From Sphingorhabdus sp. SMR4y (GTDB lineage Bacteria > Pseudomonadota > Alphaproteobacteria > Sphingomonadales > Sphingomonadaceae), in NCBI RefSeq assembly GCF_002218195.1, contig NZ_CP022336.1:2971001-3035000 (forward strand): a stretch of 64,000 bases of DNA. Direction: 5' to 3'. This document shows positions 52,879 to 61,624 of the stretch, one piece after another. The position numbers and the translations under genes were made by a program. A model generated the notes under the pieces. That model saw nothing but the letters and a program-made list of their open reading frames with translations. It was not told the origin of the DNA and made no database searches. Numbering within the stretch: the stretch's first letter is position 1; each line of letters starts with the position of its first letter.

Positions 52879-53784
52879 TTGATAGGATCGCTAACACTCG
52901 ATCAGCTTACCGTTCTGGTCGCAATAGAGGAGACCGGTAGTTTTTCAGCGGCAGGAAGAAAACTGGGCCGGGTCCAGTCGGCGATCAGCAGCCTTGTGCA
53001 GTCGCTAGAGGCGAATATCGGCGTTCAGCTCTTTGATCGCAGCAGCCACAAGCCGCAGTTAACGCCTGCGGGTAAGGTGCTGGCGCTCAAGGCACGCGAG
53101 ACCCTCGGTCATGCAGCTCAGTTTCAGCGCACGGCTGCCAACATCGCGGCTGGCCTGGAGCCGGAACTCACTCTCGCCATCGACAGCATGGTTCCCACCG
53201 GGCCTGTGGTGGACAGTTTGGCCAGGTTGCAACAAAGGTTTCCAGATCTCGCAGTTACGGTCTTTACCGAAAGTATTCTGGGAGCAGAGCGCCGGGTGCG
53301 GGACGGTTCGGCAATGCTGGCGCTCTGTGGTCTGATGCCAACCAGCGCCCAGGAACTGCAAGCCCATAAATTCGCATCGATTAAGCTTGTCCCAGTGGTA
53401 TCGCCGCAACATGCTCTAGCACATGAGGCACGCCCCTTGGCACGAGAAGTCCTTGCCGAACATGTTCAGCTCGTGTTGACTGACCCGCTACAATCCGGGG
53501 GACCAAGTTTCAGCATGGTGTCGAGCCGGATATGGCGCTTTGTTGACATCGGCCGCAGGCTGGAGTTTCTACTGGCGGGGTTTGGCTGGTGCACGATGCC
53601 CGAACACCTGGTGAAGGATCACTTGGTATCAGGTAAACTGGTCCGTCTCGCAATTGATGAGCCAAGTATTCTACCAGGTTCCATCACTATGTACGCTGTT
53701 CACGAGAGGAACAATGCATTGGGGGTCGCGGCGCGCTGGTTGCTCAACGATTTTGTGGATCACAGCCCTGCAGCCTTTGATTGA
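52879..53784 (+). CDS. LysR-family transcriptional regulator
   Basis: 301 residues from TTG 52879, with GGAG seven bases upstream; no in-frame ATG is near. HTH: ETGSFSAAGRKLGRVQSAISSLVQSLEANI. A two-lobed effector domain follows (ELTLAIDSMVPTGPVVDSLARL; FLLAGFGWCTMPEHLV). It should control the divergent dioxygenase-doxX pair in response to an aromatic or other small molecule. The DNA-binding part is fully normal. Confidence 0.88.
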   Translation: MIGSLTLDQLTVLVAIEETGSFSAAGRKLGRVQSAISSLVQSLEANIGVQLFDRSSHKPQLTPAGKVLALKARETLGHAAQFQRTAANIAAGLEPELTLAIDSMVPTGPVVDSLARLQQRFPDLAVTVFTESILGAERRVRDGSAMLALCGLMPTSAQELQAHKFASIKLVPVVSPQHALAHEARPLAREVLAEHVQLVLTDPLQSGGPSFSMVSSRIWRFVDIGRRLEFLLAGFGWCTMPEHLVKDHLVSGKLVRLAIDEPSILPGSITMYAVHERNNALGVAARWLLNDFVDHSPAAFD

Positions 53785-53819
53785 CTGAGCCGTTACCGAC
53801 TGATTACGCCAATCTCGCT

Positions 53820-54464
53820 TCAGGTCCAATCTGCGAAAAGGAGGTGGATGAATTTTTCAAGCTGGCCTTCGATTCCTGTCATATTTCTAGGAGTCGTCAG
53901 CTTGTTAAAATGACGATCCATAAGATCGATTATGAGCGCGGCGGCTGTGTCGACGTCCAGCGATGCCGCTACGCGGCCCATCTCTTTCCGGCGGATGAGA
54001 ACTTGGGCAATCGCTCCAATTTGGCTTTTGTGGGTCCAGGCCCACACTTCGCCGACGGGACCATCGATCTTCGCTTCATTCGCAAATTCGTGCAGAAGCT
54101 CGGCGCTAATGAACTTGTGGAAATTGACGAACACATCGATCACTTTGACGACGGCTTCCGCCGGATCATCCGGGAGGTTCTCGCACACCCGGTCTACTTC
54201 TTCGAATATCTGGCTTACGTCGCTTCTTATCAGCGCAGCGGCAAGACCCTCTTTATTCTCGAAATAGGTATAGACCGTCGCGACGCCCACTTCTGCAGTC
54301 TCCGCGATCGCCTCGATACTGGTTTTGCTGTAGCCATTGGCGATAAAAAGCTTTCGAGCCGCCTCAATCATCTGGTTCTTGCGAACCTCTTTCTGTCTGG
54401 CTCTAAGCGATGGCTTCTTCTGTCCTCTAGTGATTTCGATCACAGGGCTGGGCTTACAGTTCAT
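53820..54464 (-). CDS. TetR/AcrR-family regulator
   Basis: 214 residues from ATG 54464. HTH at about 30-75: MIEAARKLFIANGYSKTSIE, AIAETAEVGVATVYTYFENK. The C-terminal helical ligand domain is less conserved (FISAELLHEFANEAKIDGPV). It lies 78 bases downstream of a truncated acyl-CoA ligase gene on the same strand, so it may have controlled a fatty-acid or aromatic acyl-CoA pathway now broken by the IS. Confidence 0.88.
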   Translation of the reverse strand: MNCKPSPVIEITRGQKKPSLRARQKEVRKNQMIEAARKLFIANGYSKTSIEAIAETAEVGVATVYTYFENKEGLAAALIRSDVSQIFEEVDRVCENLPDDPAEAVVKVIDVFVNFHKFISAELLHEFANEAKIDGPVGEVWAWTHKSQIGAIAQVLIRRKEMGRVAASLDVDTAAALIIDLMDRHFNKLTTPRNMTGIEGQLEKFIHLLFADWT

Positions 54465-54542
54465 GACGCTCTCTTTTTCTAGGGCCGTAAATCAGATAGC
54501 CGCAAGCGCCCATAAAGCCAAGGAGCCTCGCCGACTTAACGG

Positions 54543-55300
54543 TCATGAGGCACTTTCCAGTGACGTCTGTATCTCGAGCTGATACTGAAAACTGAAGCGG
54601 TCAAGTCGATTCCGAATTTCCCGATCCGCAGCGCCGGGTTCGACCCCATCTGCGCATTTTGTCTGAATATATGCGATATTACCCAGTTTGGGGTCAGCCA
54701 CAGCCTCGACGCGTGTTTCGGAGAGGAAATCGTTAATTGCCGCTAATTCCTGAACCACCGTGTGCTTGACCTCCATCAGGTTTAGCGTCGGCTTGTGAAT
54801 CTTGCCCACTCCAGTAATTGGCAATCCATCCAGCACGATGATCGCCTTCGGCACTGCAGCGCGTTCTCCAATACGCTCGCGGCACCATTCGATAAGTTCG
54901 GCCGGGGTTGCCTCAGACTTGAGGTCGACATAGGCAACAGGCACTTCCCCGACATCGGGGTCTGGACGGCCCACTGCAGCGGCCAGATTCACGGCAGGAT
55001 GCTCGGCAAGGGCTTCTTCGATCGTCTTGGGGTCGATATTATGACCGCCCCGGATGATCAGTTCTTTGGACCTTCCGGTCAGCCAGAAAAATCCATCAGC
55101 GTCCTGCCGCGCGAGATCGCCGGTGTTGATCCACTTGGTTCCGGCCTGATCTACCACGAACAAGGCATTGTTCTTGCTCTCGTCGGTGTAGCCCGGAGTG
55201 ATTGAAGGGCCGGAAACAAGAATGGTTCCGATCTCATCGACGTGGCAATCGCGAACAAAGCCCCCTTCCGCATCGAGCACCGCTGTTTTTACGCCGGTAT
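54543..55300 (-). pseudogene. Acyl-CoA synthetase (AMP-forming), C-terminal half, cut by IS
   Basis: About 252 residues of the C-terminal half of an adenylate-forming ligase: GTILVSGPSITPGYTDESKN, WINTGDLARQDADGFFWLTGRSKELI (the TGD and hinge motifs) and the lid AVPKAIIVLDGLPITGVGKIHKPTL with the catalytic Lys. The AMP-binding P-loop half is missing: homology stops at 55300 against the IS left end. A GTG within the IS can start an in-frame product (MLTGN) but it lacks half the enzyme. A fatty-acid or related acyl substrate is likely. Confidence 0.88.
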
Positions 55301-55346
55301 TGTTCCCCGTCAGCACCTATGTCACCAAATTGATGTTGTGAATTAA

Positions 55347-55404
55347 GGAGTGTTTTGGTTTCATCGTAGTGACGAAGGAACGAAGCATGAAACCAAAACA
55401 CTCC
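55347..55404 (+). promoter_or_regulatory. orfA start-codon hairpin, IS copy 2
   Basis: Same 18-base perfect stem and 22-base loop as at 4638-4695. Confidence 0.7.
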
Positions 55405-55761
55405 ACCGCAAAAAAGCCCGCAGAGCGGGTGGTTAAAGATATCCGCCGTGCGACCCGCCGGCATTTCTCAGCAGAAGACAAGATACGGATCGTGATCGAC
55501 GGCCTGCGCGGTGATGACAGCATTGCCGAGCTGTGCCGCAAGGAGGGCATAGCGCAGAGCCTGTATTACACTTGGTCGAAGGAGTTCATGGAAGCCGGCA
55601 AACGTCGGCTGGCCGGTGACACGGCCCGTGCTGCAACCAGCGATGAAGTGAAAGACCTGCGGCGGGAGTCGCGTGATCTGAAGGAATGCGTGGCCGACCT
55701 GACCCTCGAGAACCGTCTGCTCAAAAAAAGCATGATCGCGGATGGGGACGACGACGCATGA
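55387..55761 (+). CDS. IS3-family transposase OrfA, copy 2
   Basis: Identical 124-residue product to copy 1, including the A7 slip site (55723-55729). It continues into orfB by ATGA overlap or -1 frameshift. Confidence 0.9.
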   Translation: MKPKHSTAKKPAERVVKDIRRATRRHFSAEDKIRIVIDGLRGDDSIAELCRKEGIAQSLYYTWSKEFMEAGKRRLAGDTARAATSDEVKDLRRESRDLKECVADLTLENRLLKKSMIADGDDDA

Positions 55762-56738
55762 GATATCCGGCATCGGAGAAGCTTGAGATCATCAGGATCG
55801 TCGAGCAATCACATCTGTCAGCGCGCAAGACGCTGGATAAGTTGGGGATCCCGCACCGAACCTTTTACCGCTGGTATGATCGGTATCTGGAAGGGGGGCC
55901 TGAAGCGCTGGCTGACCGGCCATCGGCTCCAAGCCGGGTGTGGAACCGGATCCCTGCCGAAGTGCATGACCAGATCATCGATCTGGCGCTGGAACGTTCG
56001 GAGCTCAGTCCACGCGAACTGGCGGTGACGTTCACCGATGAACAGCGCTACTTCGTGTCAGAAGCCACGGTTTACAGGCTTCTGAAGGCCCACGACCTGA
56101 TCACCAGCCCCGCCTATGTCGTGATCAAAGCTGCTGATCGATTCCACACACCGACCGTGCGGCCCAACGAGATGTGGCAGACAGATTTTACCTACTTCAA
56201 GATCATTGGCTGGGGGTGGATGTATCTATCGACGGTGCTGGACGATTACTCGCGCTACATCATCGCCTGGAAGCTTTGCAGCACCATGCGGGCCGAGGAC
56301 GTCACCGACACGCTGGACATGGCTCTGGAAGCTTCAGGCTGCGACCAGGCAGCAGTTATGCACAAGCCACGGCTGCTCTCTGACAATGGCCCGAGTTACA
56401 TTGCGGGTGAACTGGTAGAATATATCGAAGCACAGAAGATGAGCCATGTACGCGGCGCCCCCTTCCATCCGCAAACACAGGGCAAGATCGAACGCTGGCA
56501 CCAGACTTTGAAGAACCGCATCCTGCTGGAAAACTACTTCCTGCCAGGGGACTTGGAAACGCAGATCGAGGCGTTCGTCGAACATTATAATCACCAGCGC
56601 TATCACGAAAGCCTGGGCAACGTTACGCCTGCCGATGCCTACTTCGGCAGAGCACTCGCCATCATCAAAAAACGAGAAAGGATCAAAAAACAAACCATCG
56701 AACATCGGCGCTTGCTACACCGCAAGCTTGCCGCTTAA
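55758..56738 (+). CDS. IS3-family transposase OrfB (DDE), copy 2
   Basis: Identical 326-residue product to copy 1, DDE motifs intact. Confidence 0.92.
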   Translation: MRYPASEKLEIIRIVEQSHLSARKTLDKLGIPHRTFYRWYDRYLEGGPEALADRPSAPSRVWNRIPAEVHDQIIDLALERSELSPRELAVTFTDEQRYFVSEATVYRLLKAHDLITSPAYVVIKAADRFHTPTVRPNEMWQTDFTYFKIIGWGWMYLSTVLDDYSRYIIAWKLCSTMRAEDVTDTLDMALEASGCDQAAVMHKPRLLSDNGPSYIAGELVEYIEAQKMSHVRGAPFHPQTQGKIERWHQTLKNRILLENYFLPGDLETQIEAFVEHYNHQRYHESLGNVTPADAYFGRALAIIKKRERIKKQTIEHRRLLHRKLAA

Positions 56739-56813
56739 TATCAACCAACCAGATGGAACCAATGCTCCGTTAATTTACGCAGCCTTCAGTGCCAAATGTT
56801 CTGACGACGGACA

Positions 56814-58056
56814 ATTTCCACTTTCCCCGGCGTACCGCCGCCTGATCGTGATTGTTGAAGCGGAAATAGAGGTCGCGCTCGGGCGGCGTACCGCTGTTGA
56901 TGCTATCCGACATATCCAGCCCGTCAAATTCATAATCGGCCGGCGCGCTGACGCCCGCCATCGCGAGAAATGTCGGGAACCAGTCCATCGACATGATGGG
57001 AACATCTGAATCCCCTGCGGCCAATGGGCCATCTGGCCAACGCATGATCGTCGGGACACGAATGCCGCCTTCGAGCAATTCTGCTTTCCGGCCCGAGAAC
57101 GGCCACGTGTCAGAAAATCGCTCTCCGCCATTGTCGGATGAAAATACGACGATTGTATTCTCGGCGAGGCCCAGCGTATCCAGCTTATCAAGCAGTTGGC
57201 CTACCTGAAAATCAAGCCGGGTTACCATTTCGGCGTAGGTCGCCAGATTACCCCCATCATAGTGTAACAGGGCCATCGGATGGCCGATCTGTGCAAGCCG
57301 CGCGGACTCGGCCTGATCATTCGGTCCGATGAATGGCCAGTGGGGAGCGGTAAAATGGAGACTGAGGAAGAAGGGATCCTCCGACTGAGAAAACTGGTCG
57401 AGCATTTCGATCGCTTTCATACCCATTAAGTTTGTCAGGTAGCCTGTTTCTTCAACCTGAGTTTCCCCATCCCACAATTCCGGCCCGGCAATGAAGCGGT
57501 GCGTGAAATAATCGACGCCGCCTGGCTTGATACCCCAGAAGTGATCATACCCGTTTTCCAAGGGGCTATAATCTGGCAACGCGCCAAGATGCCATTTGCC
57601 CACCAGAGCGGTTTGATAGCCAGCCGACTGGAACGCTAGTGGCATAGACATCCGGCCCTTTTCATAGCCAACGTTCCGGGATGCGAGAGGTTCTTCCAAA
57701 CCTATAGGCATGCGATATTGGTATTGCCCTGCCATGATCGCGGTCCTGGTTGCTGAGCAGACTGGACTGTTTGAATAGGCATGGGTGAAACGAACGCCTT
57801 GGCTGGCGAGGCGGTCGAGATGAGGAGTCTCATAATCGCGACGGCCGAAGCAGGAGAGGTCAGCATAACCAAGGTCATCAGCCAGAATGAAGATGATGTT
57901 AGGCCGCTTGTCACTGCTGGAGGCTCGCGTGGAGCCATAGCTGAAAGGGGACGTGCCACAGGCTGTCAGCATGGCAGAAGCGCCAGCGGCGGCCATTAAT
58001 CCGCGCCGCGATACGGAACCGTTCAAAGTCCGCTTTCCATCCTCAGAATCAGACAT
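56814..58056 (-). pseudogene. Tat-exported sulfatase, C-terminus cut by IS copy 2
   Basis: About 414 residues remain of an arylsulfatase-type enzyme (family members are usually 450 or more). Start ATG 58056, preceded by GGGAGGGG; a Tat or lipoprotein signal, SVSRRGLMAAAGASAMLTAC, follows. Metal-site opening: RPNIIFILADDLGYADLSCF. The formylglycine motif is CSATR in NSPVCSATRTAIMAGQYQYR, a CxAxR variant. Middle motifs are GKWHLGALPDYSPLENGYDH and VFSSDNGGERFSDTWPFSGR. Coding stops at NHDQAAVRRGKWKLS, where the IS begins, losing the final C-terminal domain. It may retain a fold but is probably impaired. Confidence 0.85.
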
Positions 58057-58406
58057 ATTACCCCTCCCAAAAAAATGACCAGCTGCGAACCGGTCATTCG
58101 TGTGTCCTGAACTTGTTGTACGCACCAGCCTTATAACGTTCCTTGAGTTGCGATACCAACTATTAGTGCTCCTAGATAAAAATATGCCCACATGCAAATA
58201 TAAGATATTCATAATGGCGTTTTCCAACTCCGGAATTATGCACAATTTGAATGTAACGCTTCCAGCACCGGCGCGCCCAAGCAACATGAGTTCTGACAGC
58301 CCAACACTATACTTGGAGCGCAACCCTCGATATGGTTTCATCTCATTGCTCTTCCGTACCTTCGGGAAGCAGGGCGAGAAAACAATCAGTTGGAATACAA
58401 ACAAAC
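58057..58406. other. Intergenic region between sulfatase and TetR genes
   Basis: 350 bases separating divergent starts. AT-rich patches fit two promoters, but no clear operator dyad or gene is seen. Confidence 0.4.
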
Positions 58407-59057
58407 ATGGCAGCGACAAAAAAGGTACCGCGAAAGAGACGACCTCAAGAGCGCGCCGAAGTAACGAAGCGGACTCTGATCACGGTCGCATTGAAAGAGT
58501 TTTCGGAACGTGGCTACGACGCGGTGACGGTGCGGGACATTGAAACGCTGGCGGGTGTCCAACGAAACCTTGTCAGATATCATTTTGGCAGCAAGGAAGA
58601 ATTGTGGAAGGCAGCCGCGGGCTTCAACATAGAGCAGCTCCAAAAATTCACTGAGCGTCGCGGCGAAATGATGCGCGACATCGAATCAAAGCATGGACGT
58701 ATTTCCTACATCATCCGGAGTTTTGTGCGTTTTTGTGCTAAGCACCCCGAACTCAATTCCCTGCTCCTAGAGGAGGGCACACAGGATAGCTGGCGCATTG
58801 AATGGCTGGTTCAAAACCATGTCAAACGGGCAATGTTGGGTCTTCGCGAGCTGGTTAAAAGTGACCTTGGCCTAAGCGACGAGGAATTCATCAACTGGTA
58901 TTATATCATGATCGGTGGGGGAGCGATGATATTCTCCGTCGCGCCAGAAGCCAAGTTGATGTTTGGAACGGACACGAAATCATCGAAAGTAGTCGACAGG
59001 CATGCAGACATGTTGACCGCCATGCTGATGATGAAAATGCAGGCACCGCCAAACTGA
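58407..59057 (+). CDS. TetR/AcrR-family regulator
   Basis: 216 residues from ATG 58407. The N-terminus is Lys/Arg-rich. The HTH is about 20-65: TLITVALKEFSERGYDAVTV, RDIETLAGVQRNLVRYHFGSKEELW. The C-terminal domain contains RISYIIRSFVRFCAKHPELN and LNSLLLEEGTQDSWRIEWLV, as in TetR proteins with the C-terminal domain 24-like fold. It is divergent from the truncated sulfatase and is probably its former regulator. Confidence 0.87.
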   Translation: MAATKKVPRKRRPQERAEVTKRTLITVALKEFSERGYDAVTVRDIETLAGVQRNLVRYHFGSKEELWKAAAGFNIEQLQKFTERRGEMMRDIESKHGRISYIIRSFVRFCAKHPELNSLLLEEGTQDSWRIEWLVQNHVKRAMLGLRELVKSDLGLSDEEFINWYYIMIGGGAMIFSVAPEAKLMFGTDTKSSKVVDRHADMLTAMLMMKMQAPPN

Positions 59058-59142
59058 AGAAAAAAGGGCAGGGTGTTTCGGACTTGGCCCCACCTTATCT
59101 TTGTGCGCATGACCCTTGTCATGAGCAAATCCTGAGTTTCTG

Positions 59143-59982
59143 CTAGAGCAGTCCCTTTGATCGTAACCGTTGCCCGACACGCACAATTCCGGCCTCGCCA
59201 TTCTTCAATGCCTCCGGTGTCGTGTGTACCGAATAGGATCCTGTCACCAATGGATGGAGATGCCGGCTTGCTGAGCCCAGCACCAGATTTGTTTGTCCCA
59301 CAGCCTTCATAGTCAGATTGTCAGTATTCCCGTCAAACACAGCAACCTCATTATGCAGAGTTTCATCGGCAACCTGCAGACTGCCCTCATCAATCCCAAG
59401 CCACAGCAAGTCGTGGTCATGCGGCTTCGTAAAAGTCCACTCCTCGCCATCATCAAGCTGGATATGCAAATATGTCATGGGCAAGATTGCAGGCAATGGG
59501 CTCGCAACACCTTCATACTCCCCAATGATAACCCGCGCTGGACCCGCCCTCTTGATCTCGTCTGGATCAATATAGAGGCTGACCGGATCGCTGTTCTCCA
59601 ACTCCTGCGGCAGGGTTAGCCACAGCTGCATGCCACGGATGATATTGCCTGCTTCCGGTAATGGGCCGCCCGTGTGCCAGACTCCGCCGCCTGCCTGCAT
59701 CCATTCGACCGAACCGGTTACAAGCTTGCCTGACTTGTCCGTCGAATCTTCATAGGTCATTCCCCCTTCGAAGATGGTTGTAACGGTGACGATCCCGGAG
59801 TGGGGGTGGTACGGCATTCTGCCGTTGACGCTGGTGTCCGCTTTGAAAAAGTCCAGAAAAACAAATGGCTTAAGAATTTGCCCTAGATCACCCGGACTAA
59901 AGAGGCGGGTAATGGGGCCCTGCGAGTGTCCACGAGTGCGGTGGACGATTGATGGTTTTTGCTTCGTCTCAGGGTCAGTCAC
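59143..59982 (-). CDS. Pirin-family cupin protein
   Basis: 279 residues from GTG 59982, with GAGGA eight bases upstream; a TTG at 60033 would overlap the previous gene. The pirin N-terminal cupin has FVFLDFFKADTSVNGRMPYH and HPHSGIVTVTTIFEGGMTYE with metal-ligand His, then WMQAGGGVWHTGGP. The C-terminal half includes EWTFTKPHDHDLLWLGIDEG. Bacterial pirins bind Fe(II), and some have quercetin 2,3-dioxygenase activity. It is the last gene of the marR-flavoprotein-pirin unit. Confidence 0.88.
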   Translation of the reverse strand: MTDPETKQKPSIVHRTRGHSQGPITRLFSPGDLGQILKPFVFLDFFKADTSVNGRMPYHPHSGIVTVTTIFEGGMTYEDSTDKSGKLVTGSVEWMQAGGGVWHTGGPLPEAGNIIRGMQLWLTLPQELENSDPVSLYIDPDEIKRAGPARVIIGEYEGVASPLPAILPMTYLHIQLDDGEEWTFTKPHDHDLLWLGIDEGSLQVADETLHNEVAVFDGNTDNLTMKAVGQTNLVLGSASRHLHPLVTGSYSVHTTPEALKNGEAGIVRVGQRLRSKGLL

Positions 59983-60016
59983 GTGTTCGTCCTCATGCCA
60001 AATTGCCGGGTGCCGC

Positions 60017-61063
60017 CTATTTCGAGGCACCAAGCTGCTTGTAGGTTTTCGAGATGAACATGTCTTTCTGCTTCATGTTGACCATGAAACCGAGCGTGGT
60101 GACCGCAAAAGGCAATTGCACGACACCCTGCTTGCGTCCGACAGGTACCAGTGCCATCATCGGGTTCGGTTTATAATCCCTGGTGGGTTTTCCTTTCGCC
60201 GTGGCAATGATGTTCTTGGCCAGCGCGGCGGCTTGCTGGTCTGCGAGATAGCCCAGCTTGCCTTCCGGAACATTGGCGCAGTCGCCCAGAGCGTAGAGAT
60301 TTTCTGTGCCTTCGACCCGAAATCGGCCATCGACTATCAAGCGCGCGTTCGCATCAAGCGACGAGGGAAAGTTGTGGGTGACCAGAGACGTGTTCGGCTT
60401 GAGACCGATGCAGGTGTAGATCAAATCGGCCTTGCTGTGATGCTCATCACCTTCTTCCACCATCGTGTTGCAATGAATGGTCACGCCAAGGTCTTCAAGT
60501 TTCTCTGCCGCGATTTTGCCTGCCTTTGGCTTAAGTTCTTCGAGAAGGCGACCTCCGGCGTGTGCGAGCGTGACAGACTTGTCGGGATAATGGTCGGCGA
60601 TCTCGCCAGCCAGCTCCACGCCAACAATGCCGCCGCCAATGATCAATACATTTTGCGCCGCGCCGAGCTTGTCATGCGCAGACGCGACTTCAGCGTTGCG
60701 ATCAGCCAGCGTCATTGAGTCTTGCGATTTTCCAATGGGGAATGTCGGATAAGAAGATCCGGTAGCGACCACAGCAATGTCAAATTTGAGGCGCTCACCG
60801 TTCGCGAGAATGGCATTGGTCGGTGTCAGCTCGTCGACGACATCTTGCACAAATTCGCCATTGATAAAGTCTGCATAGGCGCGGCGAGACCGCTGTCCCA
60901 GCTCAGGCTGTGCGACTGCGCGCATGGTCGCGTATGTGACTTCAAAATAGTCCTTTTTGTCGATCAGCGTTATGTCTGTGAAGCCTGCGCGGGCGAGATC
61001 CTGCGTCACTCGTGCACCTGCGAAACCACCGCCAATGACCAATATCTTTTTGTCGAAACTCAT
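60017..61063 (-). CDS. FAD-dependent NAD(P)H:quinone-type oxidoreductase (NDH-2/AIFM2-like)
   Basis: 348 residues. FAD motif KILVIGGGFAGARVTQDLAR (6-25); NAD(P) motif NVLIIGGGIVGVELAGEIAD; late FAD motif NLYALGDCANVPEGKLGYLA. There is no CxxxxC redox pair, so it is not a disulfide reductase. The short form resembles ferroptosis-suppressor/AIFM2-like and type II NADH dehydrogenases that reduce quinones at the membrane. It starts four bases after the marR stop and probably shares its promoter. Confidence 0.88.
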   Translation of the reverse strand: MSFDKKILVIGGGFAGARVTQDLARAGFTDITLIDKKDYFEVTYATMRAVAQPELGQRSRRAYADFINGEFVQDVVDELTPTNAILANGERLKFDIAVVATGSSYPTFPIGKSQDSMTLADRNAEVASAHDKLGAAQNVLIIGGGIVGVELAGEIADHYPDKSVTLAHAGGRLLEELKPKAGKIAAEKLEDLGVTIHCNTMVEEGDEHHSKADLIYTCIGLKPNTSLVTHNFPSSLDANARLIVDGRFRVEGTENLYALGDCANVPEGKLGYLADQQAAALAKNIIATAKGKPTRDYKPNPMMALVPVGRKQGVVQLPFAVTTLGFMVNMKQKDMFISKTYKQLGASK

Positions 61064-61067
61064 GTGT

Positions 61068-61511
61068 CTATTCCTTGTTCTGGATGTTCTTGTCGATGCT
61101 GCTTCGCATCAAGAGCAGTGTTTTGATTAATTGCCGCTTTTCCTCAGCGGACACACCGCTCAGGATGCGCTGAATTTCCTCTCTGTGTCGCGGGTAATAT
61201 TCTTCGATTTTGCGCGCGCCTGATGGCGTCAGAGCGATCAACCGGCTTCTTCCGTCCGCAGGATTTGAGCGCTTTTCGAGCAACCCCGCCTCGATCAAGT
61301 TGTTGATCACCACACTGATGTTTCCACTGGTGGAGAACACTCCCTCGATGATCTGATTTATGGTTTGCTCACCCTTGTGAAGCAGCATTTCGAGCACGGC
61401 GAATTGCGTCACAGTGAGGCCCTCAGCTGTAACGTGCGCGCCCAATGGCGCCTGAAGTCCGCGCATGACGGACAACAGACTGGAAACAAGGCGTTCATCG
61501 ATCATAGTCAT
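61068..61511 (-). CDS. MarR-family regulator
   Basis: 147 residues from ATG 61511; an ATG at 61505 is also possible. Winged HTH: VTQFAVLEMLLHKGEQTINQ, IIEGVFSTSGNISVVINNLI, EAGLLEKRSNPADGRSRLIAL with the DxR wing motif. It starts the unit with the flavoprotein and pirin genes, and a perfect palindrome lies 12 bases upstream (61523-61540). Cysteine is absent, so it is not an OhrR-type thiol sensor. It more likely responds to a phenolic or quinone ligand. Confidence 0.88.
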   Translation of the reverse strand: MTMIDERLVSSLLSVMRGLQAPLGAHVTAEGLTVTQFAVLEMLLHKGEQTINQIIEGVFSTSGNISVVINNLIEAGLLEKRSNPADGRSRLIALTPSGARKIEEYYPRHREEIQRILSGVSAEEKRQLIKTLLLMRSSIDKNIQNKE

Positions 61512-61522
61512 CGCACCCTATA

Positions 61523-61540
61523 TATCTCTAATTAGAGATA
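61523..61540 (-). promoter_or_regulatory. MarR operator palindrome
   Basis: Perfect 18-base palindrome TATCTCTAATTAGAGATA, 12 bases before the marR start. Size and position are typical of a MarR autoregulatory site. It would control the marR-flavoprotein-pirin operon. Confidence 0.75.
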
Positions 61541-61624
61541 AATCAAGAAGCCCCACTGCGCCTCCAGAAATCGGCCAGCCAAATTCGTTCGTTCCCCTCT
61601 CGGAAACCGCCAGGGGGTGACGGA

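Larger units (their letters stand above)
55301..56813 (+). mobile_element. IS3-family insertion sequence, copy 2
   Basis: Same 1513 bases as copy 1 at a constant offset of 50709; all translated products are identical. The flanking trinucleotides differ (TAT on the left, ATT on the right), so no target duplication is seen. The genes on the two sides, acyl-CoA ligase and sulfatase, are each cut and unrelated, which points to a deletion or recombination at this copy. Confidence 0.92.

Noticed and set aside
59774-60718. Plus-strand open frame of 314 codons
   Set aside because: Antisense to the pirin and flavoprotein genes, which have clear motifs.
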